64,000 bases of DNA from Pseudomonas sp. Bout1 (GCF_034314165.1 NZ_JAVIWK010000001.1:2433001-2497000); one strand, 5' to 3'; counted from the first letter of the stretch, positions 9,734-18,858 are shown. A program made the numbers and translations. The notes: generated from the letters alone by a model not told the origin.

Positions 9734-11455
9734 TTAAGCATTGACGATTTTAAGAAAAGGATTGTCGGCAGGCACAATGTTGAACAACAACGCCGGAGTC
9801 TCGAGCAAATAACCTTTGAGATTTGCTTTCTTCCGAGGACCTTCGACCTGACAGATCCATATGTTCAAGCCATCGTCACGTTTTCTGTGGGCCTTCAGTT
9901 TCTCAAACTGCTTCTGCACCCAACGCCATTCTTCGATCTCTTGACAGGCGCCCTGAGAGATACCAGGAAACTCCTGCGCATAGCGTTGAAAGAGGCCAGG
10001 TGTTACCAGAAATACGCGGCCACCCACCGTGTGGATTTTCGCTTTGCTGTCATTGATGATCAGCTTGTGGCTCTGGATGCCTTCCCTGACCCAATTCAGG
10101 AAAACCTGACCAGGGTTGTCCGACGAGGGATTTGAAATTTCGAGAGCGCTTTCTGACGGTGCATCACGGGCCTCGGGTTCTATCATTTCGAACATATCCA
10201 GCAACGTTCCTAAGTAGTCAGCATCTTCCATAGCCAGTGGATCGGGCTGCGATTGGCTTTGAGTTGACCTTGTACTGACTGCCTTCGGCGGTGGTGATAC
10301 CGGAGCGTCAGTCGGGAGGTCATCGACTGCCACGCTCACCGTTCCGCTGAAAGCCTCAGGCCGGTTTTCGTTCCCCCAGATCAACGCCGGTTGAAGGCGC
10401 AAAAAGGTAAAGGTCTGCTGCCAGTCCCTCTGCGCGACAAGAGCGGTCCAGATGGCTTTGCCTTTTGGAGTCGACTCGACCAGCCCATGCGACTGCAGTT
10501 CGTCGAACACCGCGATGTTGGACGTGGGGATGCCCTCAATCGACTGCGACAGCAGATAGGCTCGCAGTTTGTCCGTGACTGTCTTGCTGACCAGCCAGAG
10601 TGCGTCTTGTGTCAGCCATCCCGCGGCACCTGGCTGGTTGAGTTTCAGTTCGTGCTGAACCAGATGACGCAACCCGCTGATCAGGTGGTACTGCAGTGAA
10701 TGAGTGGGCGCTTGTAATGCCTTGCTTGGGTTGCCGCCGATGTTCTGTGCGGCGGAGACGCGGTCGGCTTGAATCACCAACTCTCCGAGCACGCCAGCAC
10801 GTTCGTACTGACCGGCCAGGACATACAGAAGGCTGGCCCAGAGTTGAGGGAATCCACTGAGCCAGTCCAAGATCGGGCGGTCGAGAATCTGGGTGTAGAG
10901 TAAGCCGGCGGCGGCTCCGTGTAGGTGGTAGTCACGACCCTTGAGGTAACGAAAACGGTAGGGCTGATCCAGGGCACCCTGCCAAGGATGCCAAACACGG
11001 CCATCCTGGCGTTCGACCAGCAGGTCCACGGCGATCTTGCCGATGTCATGCAGCAGCGCGCCATAGGCGATGCCAGCGGACCACGCGTCGGTCTGGGCCG
11101 CCTGGTCTTCGGGCGCGGCGCCAGTGGGAAGCAGATACGACTGACGCAGTTTCAAACTGCAAGCGACCAGTTCCAGTCCATGGTCGAGCATGCCGCCGAG
11201 ATACGCATGGTGGTGCGTCTCGCTGGCCGGGAGTTGCTGGACCTGTTCGGCGTAACGATGGATCGGATTTAAATAGAGCTGGATGAACTGTGCGTGGGAG
11301 AGGGCGGTGTACTGCCAGATGCGATCGAGCAACTGACGGCGGTGCTCCGCTGCTAACAAGCTGTGGGCCGACTCGATGGGCAGGTAACCTTCGGCGACGC
11401 TCACGGTCGGTGGCGGAGGGGGCTTCCGCCTTTTGTGGCGAAACAGACTGAACAT
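9734..11455 (-). CDS. traI: MobH-family conjugative relaxase (PFL_4751-like)
   Basis: A 573-residue protein with the TraI_2 domain of MobH relaxases. The N-terminal half has the histidine-rich motif H81-H82-H83 followed by D91-H92 ('GGMLDHGLE') and the HD pair H136-D137 ('ALLHDIGK'), which is the HD-hydrolase-like metal site used by MobH enzymes. The C-terminal region from about residue 430 resembles the winged-helix DNA-binding part of the PFGI-1 class. Its role would be to nick the ICE at oriT and pilot the strand into the recipient. In related elements this gene lies next to the integrase gene, which is therefore expected left of the window or behind the cargo. Confidence 0.85.
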   Translation of the reverse strand: MFSLFRHKRRKPPPPPTVSVAEGYLPIESAHSLLAAEHRRQLLDRIWQYTALSHAQFIQLYLNPIHRYAEQVQQLPASETHHHAYLGGMLDHGLELVACSLKLRQSYLLPTGAAPEDQAAQTDAWSAGIAYGALLHDIGKIAVDLLVERQDGRVWHPWQGALDQPYRFRYLKGRDYHLHGAAAGLLYTQILDRPILDWLSGFPQLWASLLYVLAGQYERAGVLGELVIQADRVSAAQNIGGNPSKALQAPTHSLQYHLISGLRHLVQHELKLNQPGAAGWLTQDALWLVSKTVTDKLRAYLLSQSIEGIPTSNIAVFDELQSHGLVESTPKGKAIWTALVAQRDWQQTFTFLRLQPALIWGNENRPEAFSGTVSVAVDDLPTDAPVSPPPKAVSTRSTQSQSQPDPLAMEDADYLGTLLDMFEMIEPEARDAPSESALEISNPSSDNPGQVFLNWVREGIQSHKLIINDSKAKIHTVGGRVFLVTPGLFQRYAQEFPGISQGACQEIEEWRWVQKQFEKLKAHRKRDDGLNIWICQVEGPRKKANLKGYLLETPALLFNIVPADNPFLKIVNA

Positions 11456-11675
11456 CGTGACCTCCGGGAAGTGGCTGGGTCAGTGGCCTTTTAGCCTTTT
11501 CGGATAGGGCTCTTACCCTTGACCCCCCATTCCTTTCCAACCTTTACCGTCCTTTTGGCGCGTGTCCCTTTGCGCGGCAATCGGAATATGGATACTGCTA
11601 GGCATCGTTTTGTTGGGGCTAGTACGGCAAAGACAAGAGTCGGTACACTGCGGTGCATATTTTTTGGGTCTTGCC

Positions 11676-11873
11676 ATGAACCTCACTGACGCCACGCTCG
11701 TGCTGCTGCTCGCGGCACGTATCCATGGGACCGACGAAGCCGTCCGGGCCTCGGCGAAGAGCGTGGTCAAGAAGTTGCCGCGCAGTAAGCGTGATCTGAT
11801 CTACAAGGTAATCGAAAGCCGAAGTCCGCTCGAGCTGGTGGATTTTCTGGCGCAGAACCTGGATGCGGAATGA
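11676..11873 (+). CDS. Small conserved ICE protein
   Basis: A 65-residue basic-helical protein beginning at the ATG at 11676, with 'VVKKLPRSKRDLIYKVIESRSP' style helices, divergent from the relaxase gene. No enzymatic motif. Small proteins of this type recur beside relaxase genes of Pseudomonas ICEs. The function is unknown; a regulatory or relaxosome accessory role is only a guess. Confidence 0.5.
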   Translation: MNLTDATLVLLLAARIHGTDEAVRASAKSVVKKLPRSKRDLIYKVIESRSPLELVDFLAQNLDAE

Positions 11874-12003
11874 CAGGCTGCGGGTGTGCGCCCATCCCTG
11901 ACCCTTTGCATCAGAGCCCCGCGGCATGGGTTTTTCTGGGCGCAGAAAAAAGGCCCTAACTCGCGTTGGGCCCTGTGAGGCGATTGCAGCGGTGAGGTAG
12001 CGA

Positions 12004-12963
12004 TCAAACTCTATCGATCATGCATCGTGAGTCATCCATTACCATCTGCTTCAGTTGCTGCTCCAGGTTGAGCACATACTCCGACGCGCTGCGGGCGTGA
12101 CCACTGGCGCGAAAGATCGCGCGTTTGTCAGCCTTGAGCAGGCCGAGCCAGGAGTCGATGTAGCCCTCGTGCCGCAGCTCCCCCTGTATACCGGCGTAGG
12201 CACATAAAAAAGCAGCGCCCATCTCGGCGATCAACTCCTCAAACGCGTAGCCTGGCGAGCCGAACGGACAGGCTGACGTCACGCCTTCGCGCTGCAACCG
12301 AGAGTGATGCCCGGTCCAGTGCGTCAGCTCATGAAGTGCCGTGGCGTAGTACCCGCCTTCATCGTGAAATTGTGCTTTTGTCGGCAGTTGGATGAGATCC
12401 CTGATCGGGTGGTAAAAGGCTTCGTCGGCAGGCCGATGAACGATGCGTGCACCTGAACTTAACAGCAGATTTTCCGCAACGCTGTTGGGCTGGAAGGGAT
12501 CACTCTGTTCCGTCTCGAGCAGGGTTTCATTGAGCATTTCGAGCCCCTCCGTTTGCTCGATGTTGAACAGAAAATGTGTCCTGAGAATGCCAAAATGAGC
12601 GACCTTAGGCTGACCGTTTTCATCGAGTACGGGTTGGCCTGACTCGGTCTGTTCCTCGCGCTCCATCGGCTTGTAGAGCACCGCCAGAGTGCTGTGCTCA
12701 CCCTTACGGATGTGCCCATCGGTCTTTTTGGCTTGGTTGAAGGTCAGCCAACGATCTTGAGTGAACCCCTGCAACCTGGCCTCGGCCCAGAGCAGCGGTA
12801 AATTGATGCCCGAATACGGACGTCGCGTGATGGCGTTGATGGGGTAGGGTTGATGACTGATGTAAGCGGAGCCACTTGAGGACCAGGGTTTGATCCAGGG
12901 AGCAACGCCTTGGTCTAACGCGGTAACGATCTTGTCTGTCACGTCTTGGTAGATATCGCGCAT
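12004..12963 (-). CDS. ardC: ArdC-like antirestriction protein
   Basis: A 319-residue protein with the two ArdC parts. The N-terminal ssDNA-binding domain (DUF1738 type) contains 'WIKPW', 'YSGINLPLLW' and 'WLTFNQAKK'. The C-terminal zincin-like metallopeptidase domain has H211-E212-x-x-H215 ('HELTHWTGH') and a downstream 'FEELIAEMGAAFL' glutamate expected as third zinc ligand. ArdC-type proteins protect single-stranded incoming DNA from host restriction after conjugation. The gene lies in a two-gene minus-strand unit with the 13096-13425 gene, behind a structured leader and its own promoter at about 13.7 kb. Confidence 0.8.
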   Translation of the reverse strand: MRDIYQDVTDKIVTALDQGVAPWIKPWSSSGSAYISHQPYPINAITRRPYSGINLPLLWAEARLQGFTQDRWLTFNQAKKTDGHIRKGEHSTLAVLYKPMEREEQTESGQPVLDENGQPKVAHFGILRTHFLFNIEQTEGLEMLNETLLETEQSDPFQPNSVAENLLLSSGARIVHRPADEAFYHPIRDLIQLPTKAQFHDEGGYYATALHELTHWTGHHSRLQREGVTSACPFGSPGYAFEELIAEMGAAFLCAYAGIQGELRHEGYIDSWLGLLKADKRAIFRASGHARSASEYVLNLEQQLKQMVMDDSRCMIDRV

Positions 12964-13095
12964 GGCAATTTCCTCGAGAGAAAAACGGAGGAACGCCTTG
13001 CCCGTCGGGGGAGGGTTCCCCGGTTGGGTGATGGGTTGGATTGATGCAGGTCTTGCATGTCGTCCGAATGTGGAGGTGGGCGCCGCCCATTGCGC

Positions 13096-13425
13096 TTAGC
13101 GCTGGTGTTCTCCTGCAAGCGCTATCAGCAAGGCGGCAGGCTGACCCGGTTCTTGGAGTAGGCTCAGACTCAATTGCAGCAACGGGTCGTGGTGTAAGTG
13201 ATCGGTTGGTTCAATGTGGATTACCTCGAACAGCACGTAGGGCTTGTGTGGATAGGCCAGGTGGGCTTCGAAGGCTGCGCGCAATACGTGGCTCAACCGA
13301 TCGACCTGCAGCTTCTCAGCGTGATCGGATTGCTCGAGCAGTACTGCGCGTTGCCACGCGCCAGGGGTGAACACGATGGGCAACCGAAGGGTGTTCAGTG
13401 TTTGCGGTGTAAGTGAGTCGGGCAT
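13096..13425 (-). CDS. ICE accessory protein of unknown function
   Basis: A 109-residue acidic protein with no membrane segment or known motif; I do not recognise the family. It is the first gene after a structured 5' leader (13548-13689) and is followed 132 bp later by ardC, so the pair is probably one transcript. ATG at 13425. The long leader of about 260 bases implies post-transcriptional control. Expression together with an antirestriction gene suggests early use in the recipient; this is inference. Confidence 0.55.
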   Translation of the reverse strand: MPDSLTPQTLNTLRLPIVFTPGAWQRAVLLEQSDHAEKLQVDRLSHVLRAAFEAHLAYPHKPYVLFEVIHIEPTDHLHHDPLLQLSLSLLQEPGQPAALLIALAGEHQR

Positions 13426-13463
13426 GGTATGTCTCCGTTGAATACGCGAAGAAACCTGCCCTG

Positions 13464-13485
13464 TGCGGGGAAAGATTTCCCCGCA
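13464..13485 (-). promoter_or_regulatory. Perfect hairpin in the 5' leader
   Basis: A 10-bp perfect stem with a 2-base centre (TGCGGGGAAA / TTTCCCCGCA) lies about 40 bp upstream of the ATG at 13425. No T-run follows. The leader at 37.4 kb has a comparable GC-rich hairpin in the same relative place. Confidence 0.45.
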
Positions 13486-13547
13486 GTGGGTTGAAGAAAA
13501 TCAAGAGGGCTTATCTCACGAGCAGCGCTCGAAAGGCGCTCAGGAGA

Positions 13548-13689
13548 GCAGTAGGCGTTCATCACCGTAGCAACGGTCACCGTGCGAGCCACCGAACGCT
13601 AATCGCACTTGGGGAGAACCATCATCGAAGTGACGGAGCCTTGAAGGTTCTGGCTACCTGGGAAAGTGCTGTCGATAACAGCGATCCGT
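13548..13689 (-). ncRNA. Structured leader RNA, copy 1 (candidate DUF3577-type motif)
   Basis: A minus-strand element homologous to the one at 37524-37663. Conserved stems in order: GCTGT/ACAGC; a stem around AGCC/GGCT closing on GAACCTTC; a small hairpin; GTGCGA/TCGCAC enclosing a conserved GCGTTCGG loop with AGC/GCT; and ACCGT/ACGGT. The last stem reads ACCGC/GCGGT in the other copy, a compensatory change. The element starts 13 bases after the -10 box, so it is the very 5' end of the mRNA. It may correspond to the published DUF3577 RNA motif, but I could not test that. Confidence 0.75.
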
Positions 13690-13695
13690 ACCTTG

Positions 13696-13724
13696 TATTT
13701 AGCTGGACGATTTATCTGGGTCAA
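13696..13724 (-). promoter_or_regulatory. Sigma-70-like promoter of the leader-ardC unit
   Basis: Minus strand: TTGACC (13719-13724), 17-base spacer, TAAATA (13696-13701). The predicted start is near 13689, immediately before the first stem of the leader RNA. Confidence 0.7.
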
Positions 13725-13881
13725 TCACTGTAGATAGGCTTTTTCACGGGGCTTGTCTTCTGTCTTCCAGTGAAGATTTTTTCGGCTGGGCAAACTGATA
13801 AACGGTCAGGCACGGACAGTTTTCAGTAGTAGGCTGTCACTCCTGTCTCAACCATGAAAACGCTCAGAAGAGTGCGAGAGC

Positions 13882-14280
13882 ATGCCGACTCAGCAACCTG
13901 TTCAGAATTCACGTGGCCACAGCTGGGCGTACGCATGTGGCACGTCGGTAAAGCGTGGTTATCGCAAATTGCAAGCGTTTGAGTCCCGCCTGGCTGAGCG
14001 TGCGGTGACGGCAGGTATGCCCGCAGGTAAATTACTTGTTCGCGGGAGCTTTCTGATTGCCAAACTGGCATTGATCGGAGGATTGCTCTTTGTCAGTGTT
14101 TGGCTGGTTACTTTTTTTGTGATGATGCTGGCTGTCATCACTTTGCTATGGTTCAGGGCTTTTGTTGGTTCCGATCATCAAGAGGAAAGTCCAGGGCCAG
14201 ACTACCTAGGTGCTGATCTCTACATCGGTGACTTCGATGACAATGGGCATTATATAGGCGACAGCAAGTCATCTAATTGA
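13882..14280 (+). CDS. DUF3742-like membrane protein
   Basis: A 132-residue protein with one long hydrophobic region at about residues 55-92, probably one or two membrane passes, followed by an acidic tail ('GDFDDNGHYIGDS'). The length, the 'AGMPAGKLLVRG' region before the hydrophobic stretch and its place convergent to traG match the DUF3742 family found at this spot in PFGI-1-type ICEs. Its stop overlaps the traG stop by 12 bp. The function is unknown; an inner-membrane role in transfer is likely from context. Confidence 0.65.
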   Translation: MPTQQPVQNSRGHSWAYACGTSVKRGYRKLQAFESRLAERAVTAGMPAGKLLVRGSFLIAKLALIGGLLFVSVWLVTFFVMMLAVITLLWFRAFVGSDHQEESPGPDYLGADLYIGDFDDNGHYIGDSKSSN

Positions 14281-15810
14281 ACGTTTTGCAGCACCCAATA
14301 TTTGATCCGTACCTTTGCTCGCTGAATCACTTGCGGCTTTGCTACCGTTCGCCAACATGCCTTGAATCCCGTTGCCGACTGAATAACCTGCCCAGCTCAT
14401 GGCCCCTAGAAACAGCATTGGTAGCACGATGAACATCGCCCCCATCACATACTCGATCACCTGTGCCGTGACGGTTCCATCCATGAAGCCGGATGTGGGC
14501 AGCGATAACAGCACTTGATTGGAAGCCGAAACCTGGTTGTACAGCGTATCGAGCATGCTGGAGTCGACCCAGCGAGCGAGTTCCCACCAGAAGCTCAGCA
14601 TGTGTAAGGTGAACAGCGCGAACGTCACGGTCATGACAGTTTTCAACTGGTAGGTACTGACCAGCAGGATCAGCGGCAAGCTGATGATGACGCCCATGAT
14701 CAGGAACGCCTGCACCATCGGCAAGGCGGCGCGTAGTGCATTCATTGCCGGGAAGTTGCTGAAGGAACCGAGGGCCAGCCCGGTATTGGTGGCTAGGTTA
14801 TTGAGCCCCTGATTGATCGAGCCGCCACGAGCGCTGGAACCATAGTCCTGGTACACCTGTCCGGGCGACATGGACATCGATTGCTGGCGCGGACTGACCA
14901 GTTCGCGCAGGGTGGCATCCTCGATGTCGTTGCTCGAGCGGCCAGTCAGCCAACCTTTCAGCTGAGTCAGCAGAGAGGGATCAACCTGCTGGATCAACTG
15001 CTCGCGCAAGCCAACACCGCTGTCGCTCCACCACTGCTTGCAAGTGGGGTAGCCCGCGGCACTCTCCAGCCGCGGCAAGGAAACATCGCGGCTTTCGTCA
15101 TACGGCCAACTGATTCGCGGTGTGCGTGAACGATCCGTGTCGTAGTAGCCGGGCGTGTCGAGAAGATAGCTTGAGCCGATCCAGGACGCGTCGTGACTTT
15201 GTGCCTTGTCCAGTTGCGGGCGATTAGTAAACAACCGAGAACGGGAATAGCCATAACAGTCGCGGGTGAAGTCGGCGACTTCCTGCAGCAGTACCTGGCT
15301 GTTGATACGCGAGCTGTCGATCTCCATGCGCATCTGCCGAATATCCGGTGCGCAGGGAATGGAGGCGGTGGCTGCGGCGGTTACTCCTTTGCTCAAGGCA
15401 TGCACTAGAAACCACCAGATCGGTACGTTGGCGGAGCGTTCGCCGATGGTATTGAAGGTTGTCCCCCAGGCGGTTTCCGCTGGCTTGGCCACACTTACGC
15501 CGCAGCGCTGACTTGCCGCATCATCGAACGTCATTGACGAGAGGCTCAACGGAAAGACCGGCGCGCAGCCGAACAATACGACGATGTAGGCCAGCCACAA
15601 CCGGTTCTCGATCCGTGGCACCGAGAGCAATCCCTTGTTTCCCTCATCCGCGCCTTGCTGACGGGCTGACAGCCATTCCTGGAGGATGATCGCGCCAAAG
15701 GGCGCGGCGAACAGTCCGGTGTCGGACAGGACGCTCCAGAGTCCGTTGTTGATGATCCAGGCCAGCAGGGAGAGGTAAAACTCCAAGTAGCTGTTGGTGC
15801 TCATGAGCAT
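14269..15810 (-). CDS. traG: TraG-like mating-pair protein
   Basis: A 513-residue multi-pass inner-membrane protein with the TraG N-terminal domain. Hydrophobic segments lie near residues 10-45, 70-90, 120-150 and in the region 370-490; the centre is a large polar domain with cysteines ('RDCYGYSR', 'CKQWW') suited to the periplasm. TraG of this type stabilises mating pairs and supports pilus assembly. The ATG at 15810 has GAGG 8 bases upstream. It ends the minus-strand operon traU-like, traH-like, small membrane protein, traG. Confidence 0.8.
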   Translation of the reverse strand: MLMSTNSYLEFYLSLLAWIINNGLWSVLSDTGLFAAPFGAIILQEWLSARQQGADEGNKGLLSVPRIENRLWLAYIVVLFGCAPVFPLSLSSMTFDDAASQRCGVSVAKPAETAWGTTFNTIGERSANVPIWWFLVHALSKGVTAAATASIPCAPDIRQMRMEIDSSRINSQVLLQEVADFTRDCYGYSRSRLFTNRPQLDKAQSHDASWIGSSYLLDTPGYYDTDRSRTPRISWPYDESRDVSLPRLESAAGYPTCKQWWSDSGVGLREQLIQQVDPSLLTQLKGWLTGRSSNDIEDATLRELVSPRQQSMSMSPGQVYQDYGSSARGGSINQGLNNLATNTGLALGSFSNFPAMNALRAALPMVQAFLIMGVIISLPLILLVSTYQLKTVMTVTFALFTLHMLSFWWELARWVDSSMLDTLYNQVSASNQVLLSLPTSGFMDGTVTAQVIEYVMGAMFIVLPMLFLGAMSWAGYSVGNGIQGMLANGSKAASDSASKGTDQILGAAKRSIR

Positions 15811-15820
15811 GGTGGTGACC

Positions 15821-16129
15821 TCACAGTCGGGTGAGTTCGACGAAGGTAAAGAGCACGAGCCCTAATGCCCCGATGCGTTTCACGCGCAGTCGATCCTGTG
15901 GTCGATGTCGGTAGCGCCGAAGCAGATCCACCCACAGCGCGAAGAGGGCGCCGTAGAGCAGGGCACGCCACCACTGCAGATAGGGCCTTACGGATTCGAA
16001 TGCCTGCTGCCAGACCTCGAAGCTGCCCAGCGCAGCGTGGCCGATCCATGCGACCAGTGCGGCGGTCAGGATCATCACTGCGGCAATCCCCAGACTCGAA
16101 AGCAAAGTGAATAGCGGTGAGCGTTTCAT
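15821..16129 (-). CDS. Small ICE membrane protein
   Basis: A 102-residue protein with about three hydrophobic segments (residues 8-30, 50-68, 85-98) and a basic stretch 'RRYRHRPQDRLRVKR' between them. It starts 3 bp after the stop of the TraH-like gene and ends 10 bp before traG, so it is translated with the mating-pair genes. A conserved small membrane protein is common at this place in PFGI-1-class elements. No specific role is known to me. Confidence 0.7.
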   Translation of the reverse strand: MKRSPLFTLLSSLGIAAVMILTAALVAWIGHAALGSFEVWQQAFESVRPYLQWWRALLYGALFALWVDLLRRYRHRPQDRLRVKRIGALGLVLFTFVELTRL

Positions 16130-16132
16130 GGC

Positions 16133-17515
16133 TCACTTGCGCCTGGCGTCAGCGTCATTGAGTCGGCCCGGCTCAGGGTCGCCTTGCTCGACGGTGCGCG
16201 AAGCATCAGCACCGCCGGCATGCCGATCGAGCACTAGGCTGGCGGTATTGGTGGCCAGCATCTGCCGGACCTGCAGTTCGGTCTGCAGCAGGCGGATTTC
16301 GCGCTCCAGAGCGTCGATGTTTTTCGTCAAGGCGGTTTGGGCCGGCTCGGCGGAGGCGATGTTCGGTTCGTGACTGCCCGCCAACAGGGTGCGCAGTAGC
16401 AGCAACGCTTTGTCGAGCACACTGGACAAGGCCGTCTCACTGGCCAGGCGCCGTGCCAACAGATCCTGGTCGGGATCGTCGCGCAGGGCTTCGACCACGC
16501 CACGGGTTACCGGCAGCATTGGGCTGGAGGCTTTAGCCAGATTGTCAGGGGTAGGCGGCAGTGAGCCAGACAGCAGCCCTTGCAGGGCCTTGAGGCGTTC
16601 GCTGTAGGCCTCCTGGATCAGCGGCGTCAGTCCGCTGCCAGCGGTCGCACGCAGGGTTTCGCAGGTATCGCAGGTCGTGACTTCAGTTTCGCCCAGCACG
16701 CGAACGGCCCATTCGGATTCCTCCTGGGGCGAAGCCCAGGTCTGGCAAATGGCCCCACCCAGGCAATCGCTATTACTAATCGAGGCATTGTCATCCATCG
16801 ACCGGTTATGCAGCAGGTTGTAGCCCGCGCGCACTACGTCGGCGGTCACCCGAATGGGCGTCTGCCCATCACCACCAGCCTTCGAGCCGCCGACCCAGGA
16901 CACCCCCTTGTTGCCGTTATGGGCCTCGGTGTTTTTCACCGCGGCCACCGCATCACCGCCGGTTTGCTCCAGATTGCCCTGCATCTCCTGGTTCTTGGCC
17001 AGCGCGCCCCAGCCGGCTTGACCGACCTTGTCCGCCATCTTCTCGGCCATGGCCTGGCAGGTCAGCTTCGAGCGGTCGAAGTCGATACGCCCCTGCATCA
17101 CCCCGTTGCTCAACAACTCATAGAGGCCGGGGTTGGCGCGTTGGATGATCAACGCCGGCAGCGACATCACGGCTTGGGTCGCGTTCTGCACGATGCTGCC
17201 CATGATCTGCTGGAAACCTTCGGTGACGCCGTTCAGCTGGTTTTGCAGGGTGTTGGTGAGGCTCATGTTTCCGCACATCATGTTCGCTCGCCATGACCCG
17301 CCGACACCGAGACCACTGGGTCGGTAGAGCGAGCTCGGTGAGCCGACTGCCGAGCCGCCACCAATGGTGTACATCACTCGGTCGTCGAGTACTTCACCTT
17401 GAGTACCCAGACGGTAATCGCCCTCGGCGGCGTAGGCATGTGTGGCAATGGCGAGCAGTCCACAGAGCAACAGACTCATCGTGCCCAACCAGGGCCGCGC
17501 GAGAAGCCGACTCAT
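16133..17515 (-). CDS. PFL_4711-family ICE protein (TraH-like)
   Basis: A 460-residue exported protein. The N-terminus has a signal peptide ending near 'AIATHAYAAEG'. The body carries paired cysteines ('CDTC' and others) suited to disulfide bonds in the periplasm, and a C-terminal coiled-coil-like helix (about residues 385-430). The pattern and position fit the PFL_4711 family, functionally similar to TraH of F-type systems, which helps assemble the pilus at the outer membrane. It overlaps the upstream TraU-like gene by 4 bp. Confidence 0.75.
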   Translation of the reverse strand: MSRLLARPWLGTMSLLLCGLLAIATHAYAAEGDYRLGTQGEVLDDRVMYTIGGGSAVGSPSSLYRPSGLGVGGSWRANMMCGNMSLTNTLQNQLNGVTEGFQQIMGSIVQNATQAVMSLPALIIQRANPGLYELLSNGVMQGRIDFDRSKLTCQAMAEKMADKVGQAGWGALAKNQEMQGNLEQTGGDAVAAVKNTEAHNGNKGVSWVGGSKAGGDGQTPIRVTADVVRAGYNLLHNRSMDDNASISNSDCLGGAICQTWASPQEESEWAVRVLGETEVTTCDTCETLRATAGSGLTPLIQEAYSERLKALQGLLSGSLPPTPDNLAKASSPMLPVTRGVVEALRDDPDQDLLARRLASETALSSVLDKALLLLRTLLAGSHEPNIASAEPAQTALTKNIDALEREIRLLQTELQVRQMLATNTASLVLDRHAGGADASRTVEQGDPEPGRLNDADARRK

Positions 17516-18468
17516 GAAGCACCTCCTTCGAAGTCGATGCTGAACAGGAAGGTCTGTCCCTCACGTTTGCAGCAGCTATAGGGACGCCACAGCGACCAGG
17601 CGTAGCCGCCATCCGCGCTCTGTACCGGATCGCTGGGGAAGATGGCGCACGTGGGCTGCACCTGGGGGTAGAGCAATTGCCATTTGTGGGTCGAAGCGTC
17701 GTTTTCAACGATCGGGCCAGGCGGCCAGTAGCCGTCGCGTTTGGCGGGCGTGAGTGGTAAGTACACATGCGGCTGCCAGTTGTGGGTAATCACATCGCCG
17801 GCGCGTTGCGCCATGACTGCGGCCGCCTTGAAATCGTCGGGCTGTACCAGAAAGCCCTGCCGGGGATAAACGTTGCCCCACATGTTTCCCGAGACCTGAC
17901 GACCAATTTCACGGATCCCCGGCATGAGCGATTCGGGGTAGAAACTTTCTGGGATGCCATGGCGCCAGGCCAGTGAGTCCAGGGTACTCAGGTAGTAAGG
18001 CATTAATGCAGTTGCACCGCTGGCGCAGGCATAGCCGGATTGCGAAGCCAGTTGCGTTGCGACCCAGCCACCGGGGTGGCCGATGCCATCAACGTTCTTG
18101 AATCGAGGCAGGTTGTCGCGGCGGGCGTTCGGCGTGATCAGGTTGCCGCCACCTTCTGCACCGCTGATGGGAGCGGAGAGGGTGGTCATCTCGGTCCAGG
18201 GGTTATTGCCGGTGGTGGCGTAGCTCGAGACGACCAGTTCAGGAATGAAATGACGAACCTTGGTCGAGGTTTTGACTGTGCAGCCGAAGGGCGTGCAGAG
18301 GAGCCAGAAACAAATGCCGACGACCCTGTATTCGAGACAGTTTGGCGAAAGCACGGAGGAGGTGATGCTGACGGTGTCCAGCGCCATGCTTGGGCCGCAC
18401 GCCAGCAGAATGCTTAGCGCGAAGGGCTGTAGCTTTGTGGGCGGGATTGACGAGCAGGCAGCAGACAT
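17512..18468 (-). CDS. traU: PFL_4710-family ICE protein (TraU-like)
   Basis: A 318-residue periplasmic protein with an N-terminal hydrophobic signal ('LSILLACGPSMA') and many cysteines, including 'CCK' near the end. The TraU-like core ('GICFWLLCTPFGC', 'PWTEM', 'QPHVYLPLTP') is clear. TraU-type proteins act in mating-pair formation and DNA transfer. First gene of the short operon running into traG. In many related elements a PFL_4709-type gene and a disulfide isomerase stand just upstream; here that place is taken by an XRE regulator and a toxin-antitoxin pair. Confidence 0.8.
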   Translation of the reverse strand: MSAACSSIPPTKLQPFALSILLACGPSMALDTVSITSSVLSPNCLEYRVVGICFWLLCTPFGCTVKTSTKVRHFIPELVVSSYATTGNNPWTEMTTLSAPISGAEGGGNLITPNARRDNLPRFKNVDGIGHPGGWVATQLASQSGYACASGATALMPYYLSTLDSLAWRHGIPESFYPESLMPGIREIGRQVSGNMWGNVYPRQGFLVQPDDFKAAAVMAQRAGDVITHNWQPHVYLPLTPAKRDGYWPPGPIVENDASTHKWQLLYPQVQPTCAIFPSDPVQSADGGYAWSLWRPYSCCKREGQTFLFSIDFEGGAS

Positions 18469-18573
18469 GATCCAGGCTCTTGGGGTATGGCCTGGGCAGA
18501 TTCGGTTACGGACTGAAGACTGTCAGTGAAAATTATGAAGGCGGATCTATCGGATTTGTGAGAAGTGAGACTA

Positions 18574-18828
18574 TTATTTGACGTGAAGGGAGCTGCGCAG
18601 GATATCGGGTTCTATAAGTAACTGATCTGCGGTAATTTCGAAAATATTGGCGAGTTTGCACAGGACCAACAGCGACGGATTGCCCGTGGATCGTTCGATT
18701 TGACTGACGTAGGTGCGATCCACCTCGGCCATGAGCGCTAACTGCTCCTGGGTAAGGTTCTTTACGCGCCGCATCCAGCGGATGTTCTCCGCCAGTTGCA
18801 GACGAAGTTGTTCGTAGTCTTGAGTCAT
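18574..18828 (-). CDS. XRE-family transcriptional regulator
   Basis: An 84-residue protein that is almost only a helix-turn-helix domain: 'IRWMRRVKNLTQEQLALMA' followed by 'DRTYVSQIERSTGNPSL', the standard Cro/CI recognition layout, then 'LVLCKLANIFEITADQLL'. It would bind DNA as a dimer. A 13-bp palindrome lies at 18831-18843, directly in front of its ATG, suggesting self-repression. It is divergent from the QslA-like gene at 18998, so one operator region may control both. Confidence 0.85.
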   Translation of the reverse strand: MTQDYEQLRLQLAENIRWMRRVKNLTQEQLALMAEVDRTYVSQIERSTGNPSLLVLCKLANIFEITADQLLIEPDILRSSLHVK

Positions 18829-18830
18829 GC

Positions 18831-18858
18831 GCGCAAATTGCGCCTTGAGGGACTCTCA
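18831..18858. promoter_or_regulatory. Candidate XRE operator palindromes
   Basis: GCGCAA-A-TTGCGC at 18831-18843 is a perfect 13-bp palindrome next to the start codon of the XRE gene; TTGAG-N5-CTCAA at 18844-18858 follows it directly. Both suit a dimeric HTH repressor. Confidence 0.45.
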
